Assembly (NCBI RefSeq): GCF_004000255.1
Contig: NZ_RCIQ01000008.1
Span: 62,001 to 126,000 of the forward strand
DNA length: 64,000 nucleotides
DNA from: Nioella ostreopsis
GTDB taxonomy: Bacteria; Pseudomonadota; Alphaproteobacteria; Rhodobacterales; Rhodobacteraceae
Direction: 5' to 3'
Both the position numbers and the translations under genes were made by a program. Position 1 is the first letter of the stretch, and each line of letters begins with the position of its first letter. Shown piece by piece: positions 53,956 through 63,034 of this stretch. The notes beneath the pieces were generated by a model. It made no database searches and was not told the origin of the DNA. It saw only the letters and a list, made by a program, of their open reading frames with translations.

Positions 53956-55482
53956 ATGACGAAATTCTCTGATCTCAACCTTAATCCCAAGGTTCTCAAG
54001 GCCGTTGAAGAGGCAGGCTATACCGAGCCCACCCCGATTCAGGCGGGCGCCATCCCCCCCGCCCTCGAAGGCCGCGACGTGTTGGGGATCGCGCAGACCG
54101 GCACCGGCAAGACGGCCAGTTTTACCCTGCCGATGATCACTGCGCTGGCCCGTGGCCGCGCCCGCGCCCGGATGCCGCGCAGCCTGGTGCTGTGCCCCAC
54201 GCGCGAACTGGCCGCTCAGGTGGCCGAAAACTTCGACACCTATGCCAAATATGTAAAGCTGACCAAGGCGCTGCTCATTGGCGGTGTCAGCTTCAAGGAA
54301 CAGGACCAGCTGATCGACAAGGGCGTCGACGTACTGATCGCCACGCCCGGCCGCCTGCTCGACCATTTCGAGCGTGGCAAGCTGATCTTGTCGGATGTGA
54401 AAGTGATGGTGGTCGACGAGGCCGACCGGATGCTCGACATGGGTTTCATCCCCGATATCGAACGCATCTTCGGCCTGACGCCCTTCACCCGGCAGACCCT
54501 GTTCTTCTCGGCCACCATGGCGCCCGAGATCGAGCGGATCACCAATACGTTCCTGTCCGGCCCGGCCCGAATTGAGGTCGCGCGCCAGTCCACGACCTCG
54601 GACACGATCACCCAGAAACTGGTGGAGTTCAAACCCACCCGCCGCGACCAGACCGCCAAGCAGAAACGCGAGATGCTGCGCGCCATCATCAATGGCGAAG
54701 GCGAAGCCTGCACCAACGCGATCATCTTCTGCAATCGCAAGGTCGATGTGGATATCGTCGCCAAGTCGCTGAAAAAGCATGGCTATAACGCCGAGCCCAT
54801 TCATGGCGACCTGGACCAGTCGCACCGGACACGCACGCTGGACGGGTTCCGCGATGGCTCGATCAAGTTTCTTGTGGCCTCCGATGTGGCGGCCCGTGGC
54901 CTCGACATCCCCAATGTCAGCCATGTGCTGAACTACGACGTCCCCGGCCATGCAGAGGACTACGTCCACCGGATTGGCCGTACCGGCCGCGCGGGCCGCA
55001 AGGGCACCACGATCATGATGGCCGTGCCATCCGACGACAAGCTGCTCAATGCCATCGAAACGCTGATCGGCCAGCCCGTTCCCCGTGTCGAAGCGCCCTG
55101 GCAACCCGAAGCGGGCGCTGCCAGCCGCCAAAGAACGTCCAGGGAAGAGACGGCGGAGGATGACAAGCCCAAGCGCAGCCGCAGCCGGCCCCGCAGCCGC
55201 AAGGCCGACGACGTGGCCAAGGAGCAGCCCGTGGAAGAGGCGCAGGCAGAACCCGCACCGAAACCAGAGCGCAGCGAACCGCGCCGCACTCCCGAGCCCC
55301 GGCAGCGGTCCGGCGGCGGTGGTCGGCGCGGCGGCAATCAGGTCGTCGGCATGGGCGACCACATGCCCGACTTCATCGCGCTCAGCTTCGACGAGCGTCG
55401 CGGAGGCCCTGCAAGGTCCACTGAGACCCCACAAGACAGCGCCGACGACAATGACGGCGACGAAAGCGAATCCGCCGCCTGA
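53956..55482 (+). CDS. DEAD-box RNA helicase (RhlE-like)
   Basis: This 508-residue ATP-dependent RNA helicase has the Q motif (GYTEPTPIQAGAIPPALEGRD), Walker A AQTGTGKTAS, DEAD in VDEADRMLDMGF, SATM, and motif VI HRIGRTGRAG. A long basic and Pro/Glu-rich tail with RRGG-type repeats (residues ~375-508) marks RhlE-type proteins that assist ribosome assembly and RNA decay in the cold. The start MTKFSDLNLNP was chosen; the 8-residue upstream extension is not conserved. It converges on the next gene with an 8-bp gap. Confidence 0.92.
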   Translation: MTKFSDLNLNPKVLKAVEEAGYTEPTPIQAGAIPPALEGRDVLGIAQTGTGKTASFTLPMITALARGRARARMPRSLVLCPTRELAAQVAENFDTYAKYVKLTKALLIGGVSFKEQDQLIDKGVDVLIATPGRLLDHFERGKLILSDVKVMVVDEADRMLDMGFIPDIERIFGLTPFTRQTLFFSATMAPEIERITNTFLSGPARIEVARQSTTSDTITQKLVEFKPTRRDQTAKQKREMLRAIINGEGEACTNAIIFCNRKVDVDIVAKSLKKHGYNAEPIHGDLDQSHRTRTLDGFRDGSIKFLVASDVAARGLDIPNVSHVLNYDVPGHAEDYVHRIGRTGRAGRKGTTIMMAVPSDDKLLNAIETLIGQPVPRVEAPWQPEAGAASRQRTSREETAEDDKPKRSRSRPRSRKADDVAKEQPVEEAQAEPAPKPERSEPRRTPEPRQRSGGGGRRGGNQVVGMGDHMPDFIALSFDERRGGPARSTETPQDSADDNDGDESESAA

Positions 55483-55490
55483 GGCGCCTC

Positions 55491-56330
55491 TCAGTCGATC
55501 AACGCATCCCCGCGCTGCCCGGCCCGTTCGTGATGGATGGGCAGGGTACGGCCATAGAGCTGGCGGGTGCGTTCCGGCGCGCCCACCATGTCGGGCTGAT
55601 CCACATAGGAAAAGATCGCCACATAGCGTGGGCGATGGCCCTTCAGCGGCGCGACCCGGTGCAGGGAATAGCGCCCCTTGAACAGTTGCAGGTCACCGGG
55701 TTCGAGGTTCAGCACCGTCACCCGGTCTGACGTGCCGTCCAGCACGCGGGACACCTCGTCGAAATTCTCATCCGTCTCGCGGATCATCGGGGCGTATTCA
55801 AAGGCCCCGCCTGCCTCGGCATTCTGGATGGCCAGCGTCACGGTGAAATTGTTGGTGTCAAAATGCCAGGGGAAGCCGTTGCCCTCGCCCGCCGCGTTCA
55901 CGATCACATCAGCAAGCGGATCGGCATAGCGATAAAACCGGGTTTCCTGCAGGCAGTCGCGGATGAAATCGTCAAACCCCGCGCTGTCATGGATGGTGCG
56001 CAACGACCCGGTCTTGGCGAAATTATCCGCCGGGATGAAGGCATTGGACCGATCGAAGAACTGCCGGCGCGGATCATCCTCGGGCAGGCTCGGGTCATCG
56101 GCGGTGAAATAGGCATTGGTGCGGTTGTAGCTGCGGTGGCCCTTGTCAGCGACGCCTTCGGCCTCTTCCGCCAGGGCCGCCACGCCCGCAGGCGTCAGGA
56201 ACCCCTTGATGACCGCGCAACCGTCCTGCGCAAGATCGGCGCGCACCTTGGCCAGCACCGCATCGCGGGCCGGGCCATCCTCGTGGATCGGATAGCGTTC
56301 CCGGTCGATCAGATCATCTGCAGTCCACAT
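55491..56330 (-). CDS. BesD/HalD-like non-heme iron 2-oxoglutarate oxygenase (predicted hydroxylase)
   Basis: This 279-residue protein has the pattern of the HalD/BesD family: FPWHFDTNNFTVTLAIQ (His156, Asp158), AGGAFEYAP, GDLQLFKGRYSLHRVAPL (His224) and RPRYVAIFSY with an Arg that would bind 2-oxoglutarate. BesD-type halogenases replace the facial-triad Asp by Gly to make room for chloride; here Asp158 is kept, so hydroxylation rather than chlorination is expected. The likely substrate is a free amino acid by family. The N-terminus MWTADDLIDRERYP is standard. Confidence 0.82.
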   Translation of the reverse strand: MWTADDLIDRERYPIHEDGPARDAVLAKVRADLAQDGCAVIKGFLTPAGVAALAEEAEGVADKGHRSYNRTNAYFTADDPSLPEDDPRRQFFDRSNAFIPADNFAKTGSLRTIHDSAGFDDFIRDCLQETRFYRYADPLADVIVNAAGEGNGFPWHFDTNNFTVTLAIQNAEAGGAFEYAPMIRETDENFDEVSRVLDGTSDRVTVLNLEPGDLQLFKGRYSLHRVAPLKGHRPRYVAIFSYVDQPDMVGAPERTRQLYGRTLPIHHERAGQRGDALID

Positions 56331-56422
56331 GGCGTCCTCCCGTAGCCGTTTCGGTCAGGAAACGCCGGGGACAGCGCGCGGTCTAACGCTTTTCCGACCG
56401 GCAGAAGGTCGCGTTCCCGCCG

Positions 56423-56809
56423 TCAGGGCGCATGGTAGCCGTGGCCGGACGCCTGGGCGATGGCATTGTCGAAATCCGGCACCTCCGCGCGCAGTTCGGC
56501 GCAGAGACGGCCAAGGTCCTCGGCCCCGAGAATACGGGGCAGCATGGCCGCGGCAATGTCCGGCGCGAGGCTCTGCCCCACGCGGGGACCGAGCGTTTGC
56601 AGCCGTGCGTGAAGCGCCCCGAAGATGATCCAGGCGCGCGCCGGGTCGGCACGCAGGGCCGCGACGTCGGGTTCGGTCAGGGGCAAGCGAATGGAAAACT
56701 CCGCATGGCCGCTGGCCACCGGCAGGCTGAGCCAGCTGTTTGCGGTTTCATGCAGCAGGGCGGGCGCCCACCCGGACAGGCCGGGAAGGTGCTCCACCCT
56801 GAGGGCCAT
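56423..56809 (-). CDS. Hypothetical protein, operon with rnj
   Basis: This 128-residue soluble protein is mainly helical with no signal peptide; I do not recognise its family. The ATG overlaps the rnj stop as TGATG, so it is probably translated after rnj from the same mRNA. A 92-bp gap separates it from the oxygenase gene. Confidence 0.65.
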   Translation of the reverse strand: MALRVEHLPGLSGWAPALLHETANSWLSLPVASGHAEFSIRLPLTEPDVAALRADPARAWIIFGALHARLQTLGPRVGQSLAPDIAAAMLPRILGAEDLGRLCAELRAEVPDFDNAIAQASGHGYHAP

Positions 56810-58485
56810 CAGCCCGCCATCAGCCGCGAAATGATGGTCGTGACCTCGGGCTTGCGCCCGATCTCGGACACGCAGACCTGCCGGACGACGCGTTTCACCT
56901 CGTCCTGCAGCTTGTCGTCATGCATCACCATCTTGTGGGTCAGGCGCGGGAACATCTCGGCCAATTGGTCCTCGATCATCTCCGACAGGCTTTCGTTGCC
57001 CACCATCTCGGGCAAGCCCCGCAGTTCGACCCAGCAATCCTCCAGCGGCTCGTCTTCCTCGTCGATGATCAGCGCGACGATCACCAGACCGTTGAGCGCC
57101 AGTTTCATCCGGTCACGCACCACGCCATCAAGCGCTCCGATCACGCGAGAGCCGTCGAGATAGGCGCGGCTCACATCCACATGTTCGACGATGCCGGGTT
57201 TGTTGCCCGACAGTTCCACCATGGACCCATTGGGCGCCAGAACCGGGGTCATGCCGCCCGCAGCGCCCACCTTGCAGTGTTCGCGCAGGTGGCGATGTTC
57301 GCCGTGGTTGGGCACAAGGATTTGCGGCTTCAGCAGCCCGTGCATCCGTTCCAGATCGGGCCGGTTGGCGTGGCCCGAGACGTGGTAGAACCCGGATTGT
57401 TCATCGACAATATCGACGCCGATTTCAGACAGCGCATTCTGGATGCGCCCGACCGAGACCTCGTTGCCCGGAATGGTCTTGGAGGAGAAGAGGAACGTGT
57501 CGCCCTCCTTCAGTTCATGCCCCAGATACTTGCCGCGTGACAAGGCCGCCGACGCCGCCCGCCGTTCGCCCTGGCTGCCGGTCACGATCAGCATCAGGTT
57601 TTCACGCGGCACCTGCGTGGCCTCCTCGGGGCTGATGGTCGAGGGGAAGTCGGTCAGCACACCTGTTTCCACCGCCACACTCACCATCCGCTTCATCGCC
57701 CGGCCCATCAGGCAGACAGACCGGCCAGCGGCACGGCCCGCCTCGGCCAGGGTCTTCACCCGCGCGATGTTGGAGGCGAAGGTCGTCGCCACGACCATCC
57801 CGCGCGCGTCGGCCACGAGTTTCGTGATCGGTTCCGGCAGGTCGCTTTCGCTGCGGCCCGCATGGCGCGAGAACACGTTGGTGGAATCGCAGATCAGTGC
57901 CCGGACGCCGGTCTTGCCGATCTCTTCCCACATCGCGGGGTCAAAGGGCTCTCCCACGCGCGGATCAGGGTCGATCTTGAAGTCGCCCGAATGCACGACA
58001 CGGCCCTCGGGGCTGTCGATGACAAGCGCGGAGGCCTCGGGGATGGAATGCGAAGTGGGCGCGAAGCCCACGGTGAAGGGACCGGCAGTCACGGTTTCCG
58101 GCCAGACCGGGGCAACCTGCACCATGGCCGGATCCTGCCCCGCCTCTTCCATCTTGCGGGTGGCGATGGCGGCGGTGAAGGGCCGCGCAAAGACCGGCAC
58201 CTTGCGGAAATGGCGATAAAGATGACCAAGCGCACCGACATGGTCTTCGTGGGCATGTGTGATGAAGATGGCATCTAGCCGGTCCGCACGCTCCGCGATC
58301 CAGGCGATATCGGGCAGGATCAGATCCACCCCGGGGGTGCCATCCATATCGGGAAAGCTGACGCCCAGATCGACGAGGATGAAGCGCTCATCCCCCTGCG
58401 GCCCATAGCCATAGAGGTAGCAGTTCATCCCGATCTCCCCCGCGCCGCCGAGGGGAAGGTAGATCAGTCGAGGGGAGGAGGTCAT
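56809..58485 (-). CDS. rnj: Ribonuclease J
   Basis: RNase J is a metallo-beta-lactamase/beta-CASP enzyme with endo- and 5'-exonuclease activity in mRNA and rRNA processing. The 558-residue protein has FITHAHEDHVGALGHLYRHF (HxHxDH motif), further metal ligands at SHSIPEASAL and VVHSGDFKID, the beta-CASP motifs, and a C-terminal domain (residues ~450-558). It overlaps the small downstream gene and the upstream coaX by 4 bp or less, forming an operon. Confidence 0.95.
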   Translation of the reverse strand: MTSSPRLIYLPLGGAGEIGMNCYLYGYGPQGDERFILVDLGVSFPDMDGTPGVDLILPDIAWIAERADRLDAIFITHAHEDHVGALGHLYRHFRKVPVFARPFTAAIATRKMEEAGQDPAMVQVAPVWPETVTAGPFTVGFAPTSHSIPEASALVIDSPEGRVVHSGDFKIDPDPRVGEPFDPAMWEEIGKTGVRALICDSTNVFSRHAGRSESDLPEPITKLVADARGMVVATTFASNIARVKTLAEAGRAAGRSVCLMGRAMKRMVSVAVETGVLTDFPSTISPEEATQVPRENLMLIVTGSQGERRAASAALSRGKYLGHELKEGDTFLFSSKTIPGNEVSVGRIQNALSEIGVDIVDEQSGFYHVSGHANRPDLERMHGLLKPQILVPNHGEHRHLREHCKVGAAGGMTPVLAPNGSMVELSGNKPGIVEHVDVSRAYLDGSRVIGALDGVVRDRMKLALNGLVIVALIIDEEDEPLEDCWVELRGLPEMVGNESLSEMIEDQLAEMFPRLTHKMVMHDDKLQDEVKRVVRQVCVSEIGRKPEVTTIISRLMAG

Positions 58486-59261
58486 ATTTGCCCGTTATCC
58501 TTGTTGTATTTGTGGATCACGGTCAGCCCGTGGATCGTCAGGTCGTCTTCGATCAGGTCAAATAGCACATCCCCCTGAGAGAACAATGGCGCAAGCCCGC
58601 CGGTGCCGATGATCCGCATGGGTTTCTCGTATTCCGCGCAAATCCGGTCACAGATGCCGCGCACAAGGCCCACATAGCCCCAGAAAATGCCCGATTGCAT
58701 ACAGGCCACGGTGTTGGTGCCGATGACGCTCTGCGGCTTGGTCACGTCCACATGGGGCAGTGCAGCGGCGGCGTGGTGCAGCGCCTCAAGGCTCAGGTTC
58801 ACGCCGGGGGCAATGACCCCGCCCACATAGGCCCCGTCATTGGCGACCACGTCAAAGGTGGTGGCGGTGCCGAAATCGACAACGATCAGGTCGCCCCCAT
58901 GCCGGTCGAAGGCCGCGGCGGTATTGACCAGCCTGTCGGGCCCCACCTGCGTACCCGCATCGACGCGCGGGGCCATCGGCAACAGGCAATCGGGCTTGCC
59001 CACCACCAGCGGGCGGCAGTCGAAATAGCGGTCGCACAGGACGCGCAGGTTGAACACCACGCGCGGCACGGTGGACGAAATGATGCAATCGGTGATCGTT
59101 ACATCCAGTTTCTTGTGCGCCATCAGGGTCGACAGCCAGACGAAATACTGGTCCGCCGTGCGCTGATGTTCCGTCGTGGTGCGGAAGGTGGCGACGATCT
59201 GTCGTCCGTCCCAGATGGAAAAAACCGTGTTGGTGTTGCCGGTGTCGATGGCCAGAAGCAT
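58482..59261 (-). CDS. coaX: Type III pantothenate kinase CoaX
   Basis: CoaX phosphorylates pantothenate in the first step of CoA synthesis. The 259-residue ASKHA-fold protein has the phosphate motif LLAIDTGNTNTVFSIWDG (residues 1-18), GPDRLVNTAAAF, the acid motif DFGTATTFDVV and GGVIAPGVNLS. Overlaps rnj by ATGA and lies 19 bp after birA, forming a birA-coaX-rnj unit common in this order. Confidence 0.95.
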   Translation of the reverse strand: MLLAIDTGNTNTVFSIWDGRQIVATFRTTTEHQRTADQYFVWLSTLMAHKKLDVTITDCIISSTVPRVVFNLRVLCDRYFDCRPLVVGKPDCLLPMAPRVDAGTQVGPDRLVNTAAAFDRHGGDLIVVDFGTATTFDVVANDGAYVGGVIAPGVNLSLEALHHAAAALPHVDVTKPQSVIGTNTVACMQSGIFWGYVGLVRGICDRICAEYEKPMRIIGTGGLAPLFSQGDVLFDLIEDDLTIHGLTVIHKYNKDNGQI

Positions 59262-59280
59262 GGGCGTCGCCCCCTCGTGG

Positions 59281-60030
59281 TCAGAAGAAAATGTCGGCAG
59301 CCGGAATCGCCCGCTGCCCCTTGGCGGTGGTCAGGATCAGGTTACCGGTGTCGTCGATGGTCTCAAAGCGCCCTATCATGGTCTCGGCGGAGGTACGGGC
59401 GGTGATGGTCTCGCCCAAGCGCGCGGCTTCCTGCAACCAGGCAGCGCGGATGGGGGCAAATCCATAGGTGGTGAATTGTTGCTCATACCGGGCATAGGCG
59501 ACGGCCAGCAGGTCGAGGAACGCCTGCGGGCTGACACGAATGCCGGTTTCCGACAGCAGGCTGACAGGCGGCACCGCGCCCTCTTCCACCTGATCGGCCC
59601 CGGGGGCGGCCACAAGGTTCACGCCGATCCCGATGATCAGATGCATCACCCCCTGCCCCGCACCGACGCTTTCCAGAAGGATACCCGCGACCTTTCCGCC
59701 ATTCAGCAGCACGTCATTGGGCCATTTGAGCTTGAACGCCTCCGCCCGGCCTGTCGCCGCCACGAAGGCATCGCGCAGGGCAAGTGCGGCCACGAAGCTG
59801 CGCAGCGCCACCTGATTGGGGGCTTCCTTCGGTTGCAACACCAGTGAGGCGAAGAAATTGCCCTTGGGCGAGGCCCAGGCCCGGCCCCTGCGGCCATGGC
59901 CTGCGGTCTGGTCCAGCGCCAGCACCCATTCCGGCCCGGCCAGTGAGGGCGCAATGCGCGCGCCCTCAGCCATGGTGCTATCGACCGTTTGCAGAACCCT
60001 GCGGCCGACGCCCTCGGGCCAGTCTTGCAT
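59281..60030 (-). CDS. birA: Biotin-[acetyl-CoA-carboxylase] ligase (class I BirA)
   Basis: This 249-residue biotin protein ligase attaches biotin to carboxylase BCCP domains. The core motif GRRGRAWASPKGNFFASLVL (biotin/AMP loop) and KWPNDVLLNGGKVAGILLES are present. No N-terminal helix-turn-helix is present, so it is a monofunctional class I ligase and not a biotin-operon repressor. Only 3 bp separate it from nuoN, suggesting it continues the nuo transcript. Confidence 0.93.
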   Translation of the reverse strand: MQDWPEGVGRRVLQTVDSTMAEGARIAPSLAGPEWVLALDQTAGHGRRGRAWASPKGNFFASLVLQPKEAPNQVALRSFVAALALRDAFVAATGRAEAFKLKWPNDVLLNGGKVAGILLESVGAGQGVMHLIIGIGVNLVAAPGADQVEEGAVPPVSLLSETGIRVSPQAFLDLLAVAYARYEQQFTTYGFAPIRAAWLQEAARLGETITARTSAETMIGRFETIDDTGNLILTTAKGQRAIPAADIFF

Positions 60031-60033
60031 CGC

Positions 60034-61470
60034 TTAGCGGACCAGCGTCGCGGCGGCAGCCTCTGCCAGACCGTCCACACCAAAGAGGTTGAACACCCCA
60101 AGCAGCATGATCGCGGCGGCGGCCATCAGACCGGCATAGGCCAGCGGGCTCATCTTGCCGTCGATGCCTTCGCGTTCCTCACCGAAATACATGAAGTAGA
60201 CGATGCGCAGGTAGTAGAAGGCGCCGATCACCGAGGCCACGACACCCAGGATCGCGACCAGGTTCAGGCCCGCATCCACAGCGGCCAGAAGCACCGCGTA
60301 TTTGCCGAAGAAGCCCACCATCGGCGGCACACCGGCAAGGCTGAACATCAGCACCAGCAGCGCCATGGCCTTGATCGGTTCCTTGGTCGAGAAGGCGTTC
60401 AGCGACGAGATATTGGTGATGTGGCGCCCATCCTTCTGCATCGACAGGATGAAGGCGAAGGTGCCCACGTTCATGGTCACGTAGATCGCCATGTAGATCA
60501 GCATGGCGCTGACACCCTGTTCGGTGCCGGCCGCCAGACCCATCAGGGCAAAGCCCATGTGAGAGATCGAGGAATAGGCCATCAGGCGCTTGATATCGGT
60601 CTGGCCGATCGCGGCGATGGCACCCAGGAACATGGACAGCACCGCCAGAAGCGCAACGATCTGCTGCCAGTCGCCAACCACGCTGCCGAACGCGTCATGG
60701 GCGAGCCGGGCCAAGAGGGCCATGGCCGCCATCTTGGGCGCAGTGGCAAAGAAGGCGGTGACCGGGGTGGGCGAGCCCTCGTAGACATCCGGCGTCCACA
60801 TGTGGAAGGGCGCAGCGGAGACCTTGAAGGCGAGCCCGGCGACCATGAAGGCGAGGCCGAAGATCAGGCCGAGCGATGCCCCGCCTTCGAGCGCTGCGAC
60901 GATGCCCGCGAAATCGGCGGTGCCAGCAAACCCATAGGTCAGCGAGGCACCGTAAAGCAGGATGCCCGAGGAGAGCGCCCCAAGGACGAAGTATTTCAGG
61001 CCCGCTTCCGTCGACCGGACGCTGTCCCGGCGCATGGCGGCCACGACGTAGAGCGATAGGGATTGAAGCTCCAGCCCCATGTAGAGCGTCATCAGGTTGC
61101 CCGAGGACACCATGACCATCATGCCGACCGTCGCCAGAACGATCAGCACCGGATACTCGAACCGCAACAAGTCGTCGCGCTGCATGAAATCCTTGCCGAT
61201 GAGCAGAATCGCCGCCGCCGACAGAAGGATCACCACCTTGGCGAAGCGCGCGAAGCCGTCATTGATGAACATGCCGTCGAAGGCCACCTGGGTGCCCTCG
61301 CCCGTCAGGCCGATATAGATGCCCATCAGCGCCAGAAGCGCGGCGGTTATCCAGACAAGGGCCGGGGCCATCCCGTCCTTGGAGGTGTAGACCGCAGCGA
61401 TCAGCCCCGCCATCGCGAAGACGGACAGGATGATCTCGGGCAGGAGAATGGCGATATCGGACGCAAACAT
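60034..61470 (-). CDS. nuoN: NADH-quinone oxidoreductase subunit N
   Basis: NuoN is a proton-pumping membrane subunit of complex I. The 478-residue protein has about 13-14 hydrophobic segments of the Mrp-antiporter type, with [26 protein letters not shown] and [20 protein letters not shown] (conserved Lys/His channel residues). It is the last nuo gene and lies 9 bp after nuoM. Confidence 0.95.
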   Translation of the reverse strand: MFASDIAILLPEIILSVFAMAGLIAAVYTSKDGMAPALVWITAALLALMGIYIGLTGEGTQVAFDGMFINDGFARFAKVVILLSAAAILLIGKDFMQRDDLLRFEYPVLIVLATVGMMVMVSSGNLMTLYMGLELQSLSLYVVAAMRRDSVRSTEAGLKYFVLGALSSGILLYGASLTYGFAGTADFAGIVAALEGGASLGLIFGLAFMVAGLAFKVSAAPFHMWTPDVYEGSPTPVTAFFATAPKMAAMALLARLAHDAFGSVVGDWQQIVALLAVLSMFLGAIAAIGQTDIKRLMAYSSISHMGFALMGLAAGTEQGVSAMLIYMAIYVTMNVGTFAFILSMQKDGRHITNISSLNAFSTKEPIKAMALLVLMFSLAGVPPMVGFFGKYAVLLAAVDAGLNLVAILGVVASVIGAFYYLRIVYFMYFGEEREGIDGKMSPLAYAGLMAAAAIMLLGVFNLFGVDGLAEAAAATLVR

Positions 61471-61479
61471 CTCGGGACC

Positions 61480-63024
61480 TCAGTGGCTGGCGGCGATGGC
61501 GGTGTCGGACAGGGTCTGTCCAACGGCCAGGTCGTAATGGTGGACAAGGTTCTCGACCGAAGGGCCGATCACGTCGAGGGCGAGGCTCGGGTAGACGCCC
61601 AGAAGCAGGGTCATCACGATGAGCGGCGCGAAGATCATGCGTTCGCGCGGGGTCATGTCGGTGATGGACTTCAGGCTTTCCTTGATCAGGTCGCCAAAGA
61701 CCACCCGGCGGTACAGCCACAGCGCATAGGCCGCTGACAGGATCACACCGGTCGCGGCGAAGACCGCGATCCAGGTGTTGACCTGGAAGACGCCCATCAG
61801 CGTCAGGAATTCGCCAACAAACCCGCTGGTGCCCGGCAGGCCGACATTGGCCATGGTGAACAGCATGAAGACCAGTGCATAGGCGGGCATCCGGTTCACG
61901 AGGCCGCCATAGGCGTCAATCTCGCGGGTGTGCATCCGATCATAGATGACGCCAACGCAGAGGAAGAGCGCGCCGGACACAAACCCGTGGCTGATCATCT
62001 GGAAGATCGCCCCGTCAATGCCTTGCTGGTTTGCCGCGAAGATGCCCATGGTCACATAGCCCATATGGGCGACGGAGGAATAGGCAATGAGCTTCTTCAT
62101 GTCCTCCTGCACCATCGCAACGAGCGAGGTGTAGATGATGGCAATGACCGACAGCCACATCACGAATTCGCCCATCAGGTCGGAGGCGACGGGGAACATC
62201 GGCAGGGAGAAGCGCAGGAAGCCGTAGCCGCCCATCTTCAGCAGGATCGCGGCCAGAACGACCGAGCCTGCCGTAGGCGCCTGAACGTGCGCGTCGGGCA
62301 ACCAGGTATGGACCGGCCACATCGGCATTTTCACCGCGAAGCTGGCGAAGAAGGCGATCCAGAGGATCGTCTGCAAGCCGCCCACGACATGCCAGCCCAG
62401 GATCGAGATGGTGTCAGAGCTGAACTGGTGCGTCAGCAGCGTCGGAATATCCGTCGTGCCCGCATCCACATACATCGCGATCATCGCGACCAGCATCAGC
62501 ACCGAGCCGAGGAAGGTGTAGAGGAAGAACTTGAACGCAGCATAGATGCGGTTCTTGCCGCCCCAGATGCCGATGATCAGGAACATCGGGATAAGGCCCG
62601 CCTCGAAGAACAGGTAGAAGAGAACCAGGTCCAGCGCCACGAAGACGCCGATCATCAGGCTTTCCAGAACCAGAAGCGCGATCATGTATTCCTTGACGCG
62701 ATGCTCCACCTCCCAGCACGACCAGATGACCAGCGGCATCAGGAAGGTGGTCAGCATCACGAAGAGAACCGAGATGCCGTCAACGCCGACCCTATAGGTC
62801 AGGCCGAGCATCCATTCGCCCTCTTCCTGCAACTGGAAACCGGGGTTCGAAGCGTCGAATTCAACCAGGATGAACAGCGAAATGACGAAGGTCGCGATCG
62901 TCGCGGCCAGCGCCAGGTATTTCGCGTTCTTCTTGCCGCTTTCAGACTTGCCGTCCGGGATCAACGCAAAGAGCGCAGCCACCAGGGGAAGAAAGGTAAC
63001 GATGGAGAGAAGATTGTCTTGCAT
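61480..63024 (-). CDS. nuoM: NADH-quinone oxidoreductase subunit M
   Basis: NuoM is a proton-pumping antiporter-like complex I subunit. The 514-residue protein has about 14 hydrophobic segments, with [41 protein letters not shown] and [11 protein letters not shown] as family landmarks. It lies 10 bp after nuoL and 9 bp before nuoN. Confidence 0.95.
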   Translation of the reverse strand: MQDNLLSIVTFLPLVAALFALIPDGKSESGKKNAKYLALAATIATFVISLFILVEFDASNPGFQLQEEGEWMLGLTYRVGVDGISVLFVMLTTFLMPLVIWSCWEVEHRVKEYMIALLVLESLMIGVFVALDLVLFYLFFEAGLIPMFLIIGIWGGKNRIYAAFKFFLYTFLGSVLMLVAMIAMYVDAGTTDIPTLLTHQFSSDTISILGWHVVGGLQTILWIAFFASFAVKMPMWPVHTWLPDAHVQAPTAGSVVLAAILLKMGGYGFLRFSLPMFPVASDLMGEFVMWLSVIAIIYTSLVAMVQEDMKKLIAYSSVAHMGYVTMGIFAANQQGIDGAIFQMISHGFVSGALFLCVGVIYDRMHTREIDAYGGLVNRMPAYALVFMLFTMANVGLPGTSGFVGEFLTLMGVFQVNTWIAVFAATGVILSAAYALWLYRRVVFGDLIKESLKSITDMTPRERMIFAPLIVMTLLLGVYPSLALDVIGPSVENLVHHYDLAVGQTLSDTAIAASH

Positions 63025-63034
63025 GTCTCTGCTC

